Origin: Carnobacterium gallinarum DSM 4847 | GTDB lineage: Bacteria; Bacillota; Bacilli; Lactobacillales; Carnobacteriaceae | Assembly (NCBI RefSeq): GCF_000744375.1 | Contig: NZ_JQLU01000005.1 | Span: 2,651,496-2,715,495 of the forward strand | Direction of reading: 5' to 3' | Length of the DNA stretch: 64,000 bases | Shown here: piece by piece, positions 25,948 to 34,882 of the stretch | Numbering within the stretch: the first letter of the stretch is position 1 | Layout: each line of letters starts with the position of its first letter | Program-made: the position numbers and the translations under genes | The notes under the pieces: model-generated | What the model was told of the DNA's origin: nothing | What the model saw: the letters and a program-made list of their open reading frames with translations, nothing else | The model's database searches: none

Positions 25948-27879
25948 ATGAAATTAAAAAAGGAAATAAATCAACGAAGTGGGAAGAAGTTAGTTTATTG
26001 CAAAGAGTCAGGAGCCGCTTTTAAAGAAGAGGATTTTATTGAGATTGAGAAGAAAATGCTGGAACATAATCGAATACAGCAACTACTTCCAATTCACATT
26101 CAACAAATAGACTTTGAATTTGCAATTGATTTTTCTCTAGATGAGAAGCGCAGCGTAGCAGATTATATTCAAAAGAATACTTATTTGAAGGTTGAAGAAA
26201 TATATGTACTATTATTAGAGATGATTAAAAAAATCGAACAGGCAGAAGAATATATGCTAAATCGACAACATTTTCTGATTGAAATCGATACTCTTTTTTA
26301 TGTTGATTCATTACAACGAGTAGAATTAGTTTATTTGCCATTAAACGATCTTTTTTTCCAGTTTACAATAGAGGAACAAATTCAACAAATAACTAAAAAA
26401 TTCCTGCAAAAAATTGATCCTGAAGCAGAAATTGAAGTGGATTTAGAAGAATTATTGACGTATCTGAAGGAACCACATTTTTCAATTCAGGGACTTAGAA
26501 AACTAGTTTATCGTCAAAGTAGAGCGTTGCCGCCAATGGAAGAGGAGCATAGTTTTAGTAAACAGGTAGGTGCATCAGCGAGTGCAAACTTAAAAAATGA
26601 AGCAACCGATACGAGTTTTACTAAGTTTATGAATCTCTTTAAAAAGCAATCAGAAAAAGTGGAAATAGATCAAAAGAATAAAGATGCAAAAAATAGTCAA
26701 AATGAAGATTTTATAGCTGCCAAGGGAAAATTAAAAAAAGACAACCTAGCAGTGGGACTATTAAGTATTCTAGCACTTGTGGTTATTTCTCAATTGGTGG
26801 CAGATAAACTGATTCTACTCGCTTTAGGAGGATTAGTTATTATTATTGGTTTAAATTATAGTCAAAAAATGAAAAAGCGAGTGAATGAAGCCTTTCCTGA
26901 AGAGAAGTCTGCTACTAAAAATACGGTTATTAAAGAGTCTAAAAAAGAAAAAACGCCTTTGACAATTGAGGAAAAAAATAAACGAAATAAAATCGCTTTG
27001 ATTGTACTTGGATTAATGGCATTGGTTGTTTTGCAACAGTTAATAGACAATGGATTTGTGTTAGGTATCGGAATTCTGATCATTGGTGGAGTTACATTTT
27101 TATTCATAAAAAAGATGGGCTTAACAAAAGTTTCGCAAACAAATCCAGAAAAAAACAGCTTAGGTTTTTCAACGAAAAAACAACCGTCTAATGAGATGCC
27201 AAAGCAAAAGATTGCTGAATTATTAGCTGCAGAAAATGGTCCATTTAATGAAGGCAATTCGGAAGTCGAATTAGTTGACGGTAATATTCTTGAAACAAAT
27301 GAGTCATTGAAACAAGCGAGTGTTGCTTCAAGTGAGCAAGCGTTAGCGGATTTCAAAGCTGAAATTAAAGAAGAATATTTACAAGAATTGCAAAAAGAAA
27401 TAGTGGAAGAAAAGCAATTAAAAGCGGAAGTAGACTCTCAAATAATAGCTAAAAGTAAGATTAGTTATACATTAAAAAGTCAGCCGAAAAAAATTGAATC
27501 AGATTCAAAGATAGAAAAGAAAATGTCTACTATTTTAAAAAATAAAGTGTTCTTTATGAACGCTAAACCATTGTTAACATTAGAACGTTTTGAAAAGAAT
27601 CATGGTTCTGAAAAAATCGATATTCATAAAAAACATTTTTTAGTGGGTCGTAATGAAAATCGAGTAGATTATTTTGAAAATGAAAAGGGAACTTCTCGTA
27701 TTCATTTTGAACTTTTTTATTTAGATGATGTTGTGATGATTCGTGATCTAAATTCAAAACATGGTACTTTTTTAAACGAGTTTAAATTACAACCTTATGA
27801 AATGTATGAAGTTAAAGAGAATGACCGTATTCAGTTGAAATCGGTTCATTATTTATTAAAAAATGTAAAAATTAGTTAG
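25948..27879 (+). CDS. DUF6382 / FHA-domain membrane protein of the tad operon
   Basis: A 643-residue protein. Residues about 1-190 look like a DUF6382 domain (KKLVYCKESGAAF, HIQQIDFEFAIDFSL). Two hydrophobic hairpins at about 265-310 and 348-390 resemble each other (both contain ALVV.QL followed by Gly-rich helices), suggesting internal duplication. A charged region precedes a C-terminal FHA domain (about 560-640) with intact phosphothreonine-binding motifs: GRN, TSRIHFEL and DLNSKHGTFLN. FHA proteins with DUF6382 accompany some Firmicute Tad loci. No serine/threonine kinase is in the window. ATG 25948 is preferred over TTG 25927, which precedes the purine-rich site. Confidence 0.75.
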   Translation: MKLKKEINQRSGKKLVYCKESGAAFKEEDFIEIEKKMLEHNRIQQLLPIHIQQIDFEFAIDFSLDEKRSVADYIQKNTYLKVEEIYVLLLEMIKKIEQAEEYMLNRQHFLIEIDTLFYVDSLQRVELVYLPLNDLFFQFTIEEQIQQITKKFLQKIDPEAEIEVDLEELLTYLKEPHFSIQGLRKLVYRQSRALPPMEEEHSFSKQVGASASANLKNEATDTSFTKFMNLFKKQSEKVEIDQKNKDAKNSQNEDFIAAKGKLKKDNLAVGLLSILALVVISQLVADKLILLALGGLVIIIGLNYSQKMKKRVNEAFPEEKSATKNTVIKESKKEKTPLTIEEKNKRNKIALIVLGLMALVVLQQLIDNGFVLGIGILIIGGVTFLFIKKMGLTKVSQTNPEKNSLGFSTKKQPSNEMPKQKIAELLAAENGPFNEGNSEVELVDGNILETNESLKQASVASSEQALADFKAEIKEEYLQELQKEIVEEKQLKAEVDSQIIAKSKISYTLKSQPKKIESDSKIEKKMSTILKNKVFFMNAKPLLTLERFEKNHGSEKIDIHKKHFLVGRNENRVDYFENEKGTSRIHFELFYLDDVVMIRDLNSKHGTFLNEFKLQPYEMYEVKENDRIQLKSVHYLLKNVKIS

Positions 27880-27892
27880 GAGAATTAGATAA

Positions 27893-28957
27893 ATGAAAAA
27901 ATTTAGTAAAGTGCTTGGATTTAGTCTGCTTAGTGTATTGTTGGTCGGTTGTGGTGGAAAGGCTCAAGGATTAGCTGAAAAATCAACTGAAGTTCAATCT
28001 AGTTCTAGCAGTGAAGTAGCAGAAAAAATTGAAAGCCCTATAGAAGTTAAACTTAATCAGGGTTATTTTGTTTTATTTAATGAAACTAAAAAAGAAGAAA
28101 CTAAAAAAGAACGCTTAGTTTTAGAATTAGAAGTAAAAAATTTAGTGAACAACGCTAATTTTCTTAATGAAAGAAAACTAGCTTTGTTAAATAAAGCAAC
28201 AGATGAAGTGATAAAAACATATGTTTTTAAAGAGTTTGGTAGTGGGGTGCTTCAAGAAAAAAATGAAAAGGCAACGGGAGCCCTCTCTTTTGATGTTGAA
28301 GAGGGAGCAATGTACGATTTAGTCTATCAAGTAAATGATGACTGGCTTTCATTGAATATAACCGTAGATCCTGCTGATTACCAAGATACAAAAACAACCT
28401 TAGAAGATCCGCTAACAGCAACGAATGCTTATTTTAATGTCTTGGCTTTCAATGAAGAAGATGCTAATTATCAGAAACTAGTATCTAACAATCTGCAAAA
28501 TGCTAACACACTTCATCAAAATTTGTTTAAAGATAAAGTTTTAGGAGCTTTATTTTCTAGATATAAACCAGATGAAGCAACAGTTTTATCAATGTATCAA
28601 CGTTTCCAAGCAATGGAGAAAAAAAGAGCGACGATTGTGCCAACTTTAATCTCTAATGACACAGAAAAAGCCATTGTTTCATTGCAGTTTGAAATCATGT
28701 CTCATCAAAATATTAAAGATTTATTTTTTGAAAAGTCACAAGAAATAGGTTTAGCCACTCATTGGAGTGGAATTCTAGAAGGAAAAGAAGAAGAAGCGAC
28801 GATTCCACAATTTGATGAAATTATGGAACAAACGGTGCTTGTAAGAAGAGAAGAACCTCTGGTAATTGAGTTAGTTAAAGTTGAGGATAAATGGGAATTT
28901 GATTTAAACAATGAAAATTTCCAAGCTATTTTTTATGGTGGATATCGTGGAAAATAA
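27893..28957 (+). CDS. lipoprotein of unknown function, end of tad operon
   Basis: A 354-residue lipoprotein with lipobox VGC (Cys20) and a Ser-rich linker (SSSSSEVAEK). The mature part has a beta-rich first half (KLNQGYFVLFNETKKEE) and a helical second half. I do not recognise the family. It lies 13 nt after the FHA gene, with AGGAGA upstream, and is followed by the only strong terminator of the operon, so it is probably expressed with the pilus genes. Confidence 0.7.
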   Translation: MKKFSKVLGFSLLSVLLVGCGGKAQGLAEKSTEVQSSSSSEVAEKIESPIEVKLNQGYFVLFNETKKEETKKERLVLELEVKNLVNNANFLNERKLALLNKATDEVIKTYVFKEFGSGVLQEKNEKATGALSFDVEEGAMYDLVYQVNDDWLSLNITVDPADYQDTKTTLEDPLTATNAYFNVLAFNEEDANYQKLVSNNLQNANTLHQNLFKDKVLGALFSRYKPDEATVLSMYQRFQAMEKKRATIVPTLISNDTEKAIVSLQFEIMSHQNIKDLFFEKSQEIGLATHWSGILEGKEEEATIPQFDEIMEQTVLVRREEPLVIELVKVEDKWEFDLNNENFQAIFYGGYRGK

Positions 28958-28969
28958 AGTGTAGTAAAA

Positions 28970-29006
28970 AAAGTCAGTTTCCATTATGGAAGCTGACTTT
29001 TTTTGA
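28970..29006. terminator. bidirectional terminator between tad operon and the ydj-like operon
   Basis: AAAGTCAGTTTCC pairs with GGAAGCTGACTTT with one G-U pair and a four-base loop, flanked by A-run and T-run, so it serves both converging operons. Confidence 0.92.
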
Positions 29007-29014
29007 TAAATTGT

Positions 29015-29944
29015 TTAAAAGCCACGTCCACCGCCGCCATGTTTTGTACCACTACTAGAAGTGCGAGTTGAAGTTGGAGTACTGCTGCTGCCCATACTTC
29101 TTCCGCTACCACCATGAGTCTTCCCACTACTTGAAGTACGTGTTGTCGTTGTTCCACCACCGCCACTGTTATTAGTGCGGTTTGGCGGATCTTTTTTCGG
29201 AATTCGACGAGATGTCGTTTTATCTTTCATTAAATTATCTTGTTGGAAGGTTAGGTAAGTTTGTCCGTTATTTCGGAAATTATAAGAGCTCGTGGTAGAT
29301 TTCATCTTATACTTGCCAATAACCCCTAAACAAAAAAATCCAGCCAGCAACAAAGCAGACAACAAACTAGCTATTGTTTTTCCACCAGTAAATTTTCCAA
29401 CTAAAGGCTTAACTTCTTTAGGCTTGGCTTTTTCTGCTGCTTTAGCTTTTGCTTCAAGGTCTTTTTGATAATAGTTCTTTGTTTGATTGAGAAAAGCCGT
29501 TGTAGCACCATAATAATTTTGATTTGGAAGTTCTTTAAAGACGGCATCGAGCAAACGCTCAATTCGAGCATCATTTAACAAGTTTATCATTTCACCAGAT
29601 GTTGTGATAAAAGCTTCCCGATTGTCCATATCAAGTAATAATAAAATACCACTTTTTTCAGGACCAGTCCCGAATTTATTTTTATCGTAATAATCATCTG
29701 CATAGGCTGCACTTGTTTTTCCTTCGGCGTTATTCGTTGTGACAACGACAACATCCATTTGCATATCCTTTTTTAATTCTAGAATTTGTGCTTCTAATTG
29801 CTGTTTGTTTTCGGCTGATAGTAGCTGTGCTTGGTCGAATACACGGGTTTCTTCAGCTTGTACAGTAGCCAGTCCAGTCGTAAAACCTACGATCAAAACA
29901 AGGAGAAAGCATAATTTAGTTAGTGAAGTAGTCCATATTTTCAT
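29015..29944 (-). CDS. TPM-domain membrane protein (YgcG/YdjH-like)
   Basis: A 309-residue exported protein. It has a signal peptide (about 1-30), a TPM domain (about 33-165, with VFDQAQLLSAENKQQLEAQI and DVVVVTTNNAEGK), a central helix (about 192-212) and a C-terminal Gly/Ser/Thr-rich tail. The tail contains two copies of a TRTSSSG..HGG.GR unit. TPM proteins in Firmicutes associate with membrane-stress SPFH systems; in B. subtilis YdjH is encoded with PspA. Its ATG overlaps the stop of the upstream zinc-ribbon gene by one base. Confidence 0.8.
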   Translation of the reverse strand: MKIWTTSLTKLCFLLVLIVGFTTGLATVQAEETRVFDQAQLLSAENKQQLEAQILELKKDMQMDVVVVTTNNAEGKTSAAYADDYYDKNKFGTGPEKSGILLLLDMDNREAFITTSGEMINLLNDARIERLLDAVFKELPNQNYYGATTAFLNQTKNYYQKDLEAKAKAAEKAKPKEVKPLVGKFTGGKTIASLLSALLLAGFFCLGVIGKYKMKSTTSSYNFRNNGQTYLTFQQDNLMKDKTTSRRIPKKDPPNRTNNSGGGGTTTTRTSSSGKTHGGSGRSMGSSSTPTSTRTSSSGTKHGGGGRGF

Positions 29945-31020
29945 TAGAAGTAATACCCTCCTAATAAGAATAGAATAAAGAAGATTCCTGTTAAACCAGC
30001 AAATAATACCGCCATTTTTTTAGAATCAATAGGAAGTTCACCAAAAAATTTACCAGTTTGTCCATTCATTATATAGGAATAGTTTCGCTGGTTTTTTTGA
30101 TAATTTAAAATCCAAACAGGCAATAAAACATATTTTGGTTTCAATTGTACATCATTAAGTTGAACCGTTAGTTTTTTTATTGATGATTTGCCAGATAGTG
30201 TACTTTTCAGCATGGTCTCACCATTTCTGCGAATGTTTTGTTGTATCTCAGTCTGGAAGACATCCATTTCTTTATTTCGTTTTTCAGCTTGAAAACCAGA
30301 TAAATAACTACTAGAAAATTTTGTCAAACTAGACAAATCATAGGGATGAATACTTTCTATCATAGATGCACTATTTTTAGAAAGTGCATTCCGGAAGATC
30401 CCATTAAATTGCATCGTTCCTTTTCGGAGACTAGTGTATTGTTTCGTATTTATATATTCCGTATCCCCATTTCGCCAACTGGTAACGACACTTGTGTCAG
30501 CTGTTAATTGTCCATCAACGGATCCATCGATAATCCAATAGGGGAAGTAAATACCAGTAATATTCTCAATTTGTTTCTCATTAAAAAAAGCCTTTGGAAT
30601 AAATTTCTTTTTCTGAACCCAATTTAAAAATTGTTGTGTGGCGCGTTCTTTTCCAATTGAAAAAGGAATAATAGCATCAGGTAAAAAATCCCCTTCCAAA
30701 CGACCAGCAAGAATAACTGGGTTATGGCAATAATAGCAATACGTAGCAGCAGTAGTTGTTTCTGTTACAATCTCAGCACCACAACTGGGACAAGAATAAA
30801 GATTTGCCTCCGTTAACGGTGGACTCTCATAACTTTCAAATGCTGCATTTTGTTCAGTGGTTGCCTCTGTTTCTTGATCAGAGGACACTGGATTTTGGAA
30901 AGCTTCAAGTTGACTAGCTGTAAAATTACTTAAACAATACTCACAATGAAATTGTTGAGTATCAGGATTAAAAGTTAAACCAGCATCGCAATTTGGGCAT
31001 TTATGTGTTAAAACGTCCAT
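29944..31020 (-). CDS. zinc-ribbon membrane protein (YdjG-like)
   Basis: A 358-residue protein with two zinc-ribbon cysteine pairs: CPNCDAGLTF...CEYC near the N-terminus and CPSCGAEIV...CYYC at about 88-111. A large central domain follows (LEGDFLPDAIIPFSIGKERA, FNEKQIENITGIYFPYWIIDG), and a C-terminal transmembrane helix. It resembles YdjG of B. subtilis and TFIIB-type zinc-ribbon annotations. It is the middle gene of a minus-strand trio, with AAAGGAG before the ATG. Confidence 0.78.
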   Translation of the reverse strand: MDVLTHKCPNCDAGLTFNPDTQQFHCEYCLSNFTASQLEAFQNPVSSDQETEATTEQNAAFESYESPPLTEANLYSCPSCGAEIVTETTTAATYCYYCHNPVILAGRLEGDFLPDAIIPFSIGKERATQQFLNWVQKKKFIPKAFFNEKQIENITGIYFPYWIIDGSVDGQLTADTSVVTSWRNGDTEYINTKQYTSLRKGTMQFNGIFRNALSKNSASMIESIHPYDLSSLTKFSSSYLSGFQAEKRNKEMDVFQTEIQQNIRRNGETMLKSTLSGKSSIKKLTVQLNDVQLKPKYVLLPVWILNYQKNQRNYSYIMNGQTGKFFGELPIDSKKMAVLFAGLTGIFFILFLLGGYYF

Positions 31021-31066
31021 TTTTGAACTCCTTTTAGATTAATTTAAATGATCGTAATTATTTACT

Positions 31067-32314
31067 TTAAGCAAATGGTTGTCCACATTCAGGACAGAAT
31101 TTGGGTCTAGGCTGTCCTTCTGGAATTTTGTAGCCACAATTGCTACAGAATTTTGCTGCGGCAACTTCTGGTTCAGGTTTTGGTTTCCCACAATCAAAAC
31201 AGAATTTACCAGTATTACGAGTACCACATTCGCATGTCCATAATTCTACTTGTGTTTGTGGAGCGACTTGCGGAGTTTCAGCTTGCGGTTGTTGCTGGCT
31301 CTGATTTTGTTGATTTTGCATTTGTTGCTGATTGGCTTGAGACGTTGTTCCCACAAAATTACCGCCAGTTTGTATGCCTGAATTCATAGCGAAAAAGCCA
31401 TTAACACTTCCATTAGGATTTGAACCAGCAGCTTCCATACCACGAGCTACAGCGCCTTGAACATATCCTTCGCGAACACCAGGATCACTAAGCATGGCTC
31501 CTTGATTTCGCATTTGAATTAAGGCTTTTGACTCATCATCATATGAAATACTTGCAATTCCAACAGCTTGAATCTCCATACCACGAGTAACGCGCCATTC
31601 TTCATCTAACGTTTCAGACATAAATTTACTTAGTTGAGTTCCTTTAGAAGTAACATGAGAAACACGTTCGCCATCAGCGGATAGTTGATTGATAGATGCT
31701 TGTAAAGCTTCAAGAAATTCATTTAGATATTGTTCATTAATATCTTGGATATCAACTTTGACTTTATTACGCGGAATGGCTTCTTTATAAAATAAGATTG
31801 GGTCTGTAATTTTGATAGAGTAGGATCCGTGAGCTCGAAGAAAGAGTTCTGCATTGTAAAAATTATCAAAATAATTAATTGGATTTCGCGTTCCAAAACG
31901 AATTCCTTTGATTTCTTGCAAATTAATATAAAAGACTTCTTGTTTCGTAGGAGTTACGCCACCAAATTTGATACGATCAAATGAATCTGCAATGGCATCT
32001 TTAAAATTCCCAGTAAATAGAGAGGGAAGTGCTGTATCATCTACATGGTAATAACCTTCTTCTGCTGTAAAATCAACAATTTTTCCACCATCAGTTAAAA
32101 TCATAAATTGATTAGGATTAACATGAATGACTGAACCCGTTGAAATTGTGTCAGAGGTTCCTTTTTGATTAGCCCCACGTTTTTCACTTTTTCGGACATG
32201 TACGCCTTTAACAAAAACTGTTGAATCACTCATTTTATCAGGCTCGATGACCTCAAGCCATTGATCGGCTAAAGTATCGGAAGCCGAGGTTAGTGCTACT
32301 TTAATTAAACCCAT
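31067..32314 (-). CDS. SPFH-domain protein with C-terminal zinc ribbons (YdjI-like)
   Basis: A 415-residue SPFH (virion-core-like) protein. The N-terminus IKVALTSASDTLADQWLEVI, then SVIHVNPNQFMILTDGG and an SPFH domain to about residue 300, resemble B. subtilis YdjI, which helps place PspA at the membrane. A Gln/Asn-rich linker (about 330-355) is followed by two zinc ribbons (CECGTRNTGKFCFDCG and CSNCGYKIP...CPECG). It is first in the operon. No pspA/liaH homologue lies in the window, unlike the B. subtilis arrangement. Confidence 0.82.
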   Translation of the reverse strand: MGLIKVALTSASDTLADQWLEVIEPDKMSDSTVFVKGVHVRKSEKRGANQKGTSDTISTGSVIHVNPNQFMILTDGGKIVDFTAEEGYYHVDDTALPSLFTGNFKDAIADSFDRIKFGGVTPTKQEVFYINLQEIKGIRFGTRNPINYFDNFYNAELFLRAHGSYSIKITDPILFYKEAIPRNKVKVDIQDINEQYLNEFLEALQASINQLSADGERVSHVTSKGTQLSKFMSETLDEEWRVTRGMEIQAVGIASISYDDESKALIQMRNQGAMLSDPGVREGYVQGAVARGMEAAGSNPNGSVNGFFAMNSGIQTGGNFVGTTSQANQQQMQNQQNQSQQQPQAETPQVAPQTQVELWTCECGTRNTGKFCFDCGKPKPEPEVAAAKFCSNCGYKIPEGQPRPKFCPECGQPFA

Positions 32315-32567
32315 TTAAATCAACCTTTCTATTCTTAAATTACCTTATACATAATTAATAGTAGCATAGTTGGAAATGCTTGTATAGACGTTAATTTATT
32401 GGATTTTGAACAGAAAAACTAAAGAGAAAGGTTCTGATTTTTATTGGTTAAAAAAAGAGTTTATAGAAAATATCAACTACTATAGTTCAGGCATTTTAGT
32501 ATCTCTTTTAACAACTTTCATTGTAAAATAAATAAGTGATAGGGAAGATAAGAAAAAAGGGGGAATT

Positions 32568-33368
32568 TTGTTGAAAAAAGCAGATAGCCTAATGAATCAA
32601 TTGGACTATTCTTTGGAAAAAAAGCTTGATTTATTTGATAAAAGCAAATCACGTTATATGCTTCGAGCGTTTTTAGCGTGTTTATTTCTAACATTAGGTT
32701 CGGCAGTGGCCTTTAGCATTGCCAGTAAAGGAGATCATATTGCGCCAGGTTTGGGGAAAATGCTGTATGCCTTCATGTTTAGTTGGTCTTTAGTGATGAT
32801 TGTGTATTTAAATGCAGAATTAGGTACATCGAACATGATGTATTTTACTGTTGGATTTTATCAACGTAGAGTAACTTTTAGTAAAGCAGCGACTGTATTA
32901 GTTACTTGTATTCTTTTTAATCTAATTGGTGGAGTAGTAGTAGGCTTCTTAATGTCTAAAACAACGATTTTTACCGAATTACCAAAAGATGACTACATCT
33001 TTACCGCTGTGACTGCTAAATTAATGAAAACACCTCTTCAAATTTTTGTAGAAGGAATTTTTGCGAATATTGTTGTAAATACCGCTGTTATGGCTTCTAT
33101 GAGAATGAAAGATGATGCGGCAAAAGTGATTAGTTTAATCTTTATTATCTATATTTTTGCTTTCTTAGGCTTTGAACATGTGATTGCTAATTTTCCAGCG
33201 TTTTCTTTAGCTTATTTTGCTTCTGGTGGAACGTTGGCAGCCATGACGTTTAGTGCTGTTGGAACCAACCTATTACTCGCTTTCTTAGGGAATTTTGTTG
33301 GTGGAGGTTTGGTAATGGGGTTAGGGTATGCTTGGTTAAATAAAACAGATTCTATCTATCAAGATTAA
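32568..33368 (+). CDS. formate/nitrite transporter family (FNT) channel
   Basis: A 266-residue polytopic protein with six hydrophobic segments. It has FNT features such as ELGTSNMMYFTVG (the conserved loop after the second helix) and IFVEGIFANIVVNTAVMASMRM. FNT channels pass formate, nitrite, hydrosulfide or lactate; the substrate cannot be told from sequence. Starts are tandem TTG codons at 32568 and 32571; GGGGG at 32559-32563 is best spaced for 32571, a one-codon difference. It is monocistronic, with a hairpin at 33376 following. Confidence 0.85.
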   Translation: MLKKADSLMNQLDYSLEKKLDLFDKSKSRYMLRAFLACLFLTLGSAVAFSIASKGDHIAPGLGKMLYAFMFSWSLVMIVYLNAELGTSNMMYFTVGFYQRRVTFSKAATVLVTCILFNLIGGVVVGFLMSKTTIFTELPKDDYIFTAVTAKLMKTPLQIFVEGIFANIVVNTAVMASMRMKDDAAKVISLIFIIYIFAFLGFEHVIANFPAFSLAYFASGGTLAAMTFSAVGTNLLLAFLGNFVGGGLVMGLGYAWLNKTDSIYQD

Positions 33369-33375
33369 ATCTAAA

Positions 33376-33420
33376 AGAGCGTGAAACAAAACTGGTTTTC
33401 AGTTTGTTTCACGCTCTAAG
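33376..33420. terminator. convergent terminator after FNT gene and the YslB-like gene
   Basis: AGAGCGTGAAACAAA pairs with TTTGTTTCACGCTCT across a short loop region. The plus-strand tail is weak in T, while the minus-strand tail reads TTTTAGATTT, so it may serve the minus-strand gene best. Confidence 0.72.
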
Positions 33421-33456
33421 TTCATATAAATGGTGAGAAAAAGCAATCCCTTGAGT

Positions 33457-34596
33457 TTATTTACTTTTCTTTTTATTATGGCGTGAAGATCGAGAAGGGA
33501 GAGAATCAAAAATGGATTCATCATCATCTTCTTCGGGAGCCGTTTCATGGTTAATATCACTAAAGACTTGACTTAAAGCATCAAATTCATGCAATGCCTC
33601 TTCTTCTGTTAACGGTTCTGTAGGCAAATCATTTAGTGGCTCTTCTTCAATAATCGCCTCAATTTCTTCGACTTCCGTAACCGGCTGTTCTTCAAAAGAA
33701 ACGAAAGGCTCAGTAGCTTCAGGTTCCTCAGCGGATATCTCGGGGACAAAGTTGATAAAAACGTCTTCTTCGATTTCATCCTCTTCTAGCTGAATAGAAG
33801 GAACGTCTGTAGGAACTTCCATAATTTCTTCAGTTTCAACGAAATCTTCTACAGGTTCGGTAAACTCTTGTCTAAGTTCTTTTGTAAAAGTTTCAGTCAA
33901 AGGTACTTCAACTTCCTCAGTAATGAAATCCTGTGGAATCGCTTCTTCTTCAACTGGAGGAGTTTCTGATGGCAAATCAAGAATACCAAAACGATCTTCA
34001 AAGTAAATGAAGTCATCCTCTGATTGTTGTTTTTCTTCAATAGATTCGTTCAAAACCGGTTCAACAATTTCTTGATAGTCTGCTTCAAGCTCATCATCTG
34101 TTAAAAAATCATCGTTTAAAGTAATGGTTTCTAAAGGTTTATCAATAGAAACAGAATCTTTAGCATCCCATTGCAAGGTAATTGTGACTTTGTTACCACG
34201 AGAATTAATTTCAGAGATAGCTTCTGAATAGAGTTCTTGTTGTGCTTGCAGTTGTTCCGCTAAGAATCCAGCTTCTAAGCTAAAGTTAGGATTGCCATGT
34301 TGAATTCGAGCAGTAATAGTTGGTCCAGTTAATGTGTAAAGTTTTTGATGTTTTTTTTCTTTAAGCAACACTAAGTCGCCAAAACATGCTTTTTTGAAAA
34401 ACAGGACTAAATCATCAAAATCAGCAACAGGATATTGACGCGCTAATTCTTTTCCAGCCCAATATAAGATTTCGTGTGTTTCTTTTCCAAGAATATTTGG
34501 TAAAAGGCTATCACGAATTAATTCGTAGCCAAACATAGAAATGGTTCCAGTAAATTTTTCTAAATCAATCGGTTTTAATTGTTCATCATTTTTCAT
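33457..34596 (-). CDS. YslB-like (DUF2507) protein with long acidic tail
   Basis: A 379-residue protein. Residues about 1-145 match the YslB/DUF2507 pattern (FGYELIRDSLLPNILG, ILYWAGKELARQYP, FGDLVLLKEKKHQKLYTLTG). This family is often next to murI/racE, as here. From about residue 165 to 360 the chain is very rich in Glu/Asp with Pro/Val/Thr, and it ends in a basic tail RSSRHNKKKSK. Standard YslB proteins are only about 150 residues, so the acidic extension is a lineage-specific addition. Role unknown. GAGGTGATGA precedes the ATG. Confidence 0.78.
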   Translation of the reverse strand: MKNDEQLKPIDLEKFTGTISMFGYELIRDSLLPNILGKETHEILYWAGKELARQYPVADFDDLVLFFKKACFGDLVLLKEKKHQKLYTLTGPTITARIQHGNPNFSLEAGFLAEQLQAQQELYSEAISEINSRGNKVTITLQWDAKDSVSIDKPLETITLNDDFLTDDELEADYQEIVEPVLNESIEEKQQSEDDFIYFEDRFGILDLPSETPPVEEEAIPQDFITEEVEVPLTETFTKELRQEFTEPVEDFVETEEIMEVPTDVPSIQLEEDEIEEDVFINFVPEISAEEPEATEPFVSFEEQPVTEVEEIEAIIEEEPLNDLPTEPLTEEEALHEFDALSQVFSDINHETAPEEDDDESIFDSLPSRSSRHNKKKSK

Positions 34597-34882
34597 TTAG
34601 TCATCACCTCAATTTTATCTTCTTATCTATTATAACGTTAAATGTTGTGGAAGCCTATCTTTTTTGCTTTCCTTAACGAAAATTAAAGAGAATTGCTGGA
34701 ATTTGTCAAGAATCTGTTAAAAGATGAAGCTAACTCTTGAATTTTAGTGAAAAAAAGGTGAAAATAGGAGATAGTATAAAATCATTAAAATGAAAGACTA
34801 AAAAATAAATCAATCTACAAAAAGAGCAAGAATTAACTATGAAAAAGTGAACTAAATGAATTTTTAAAAATGAGGGGAATTT

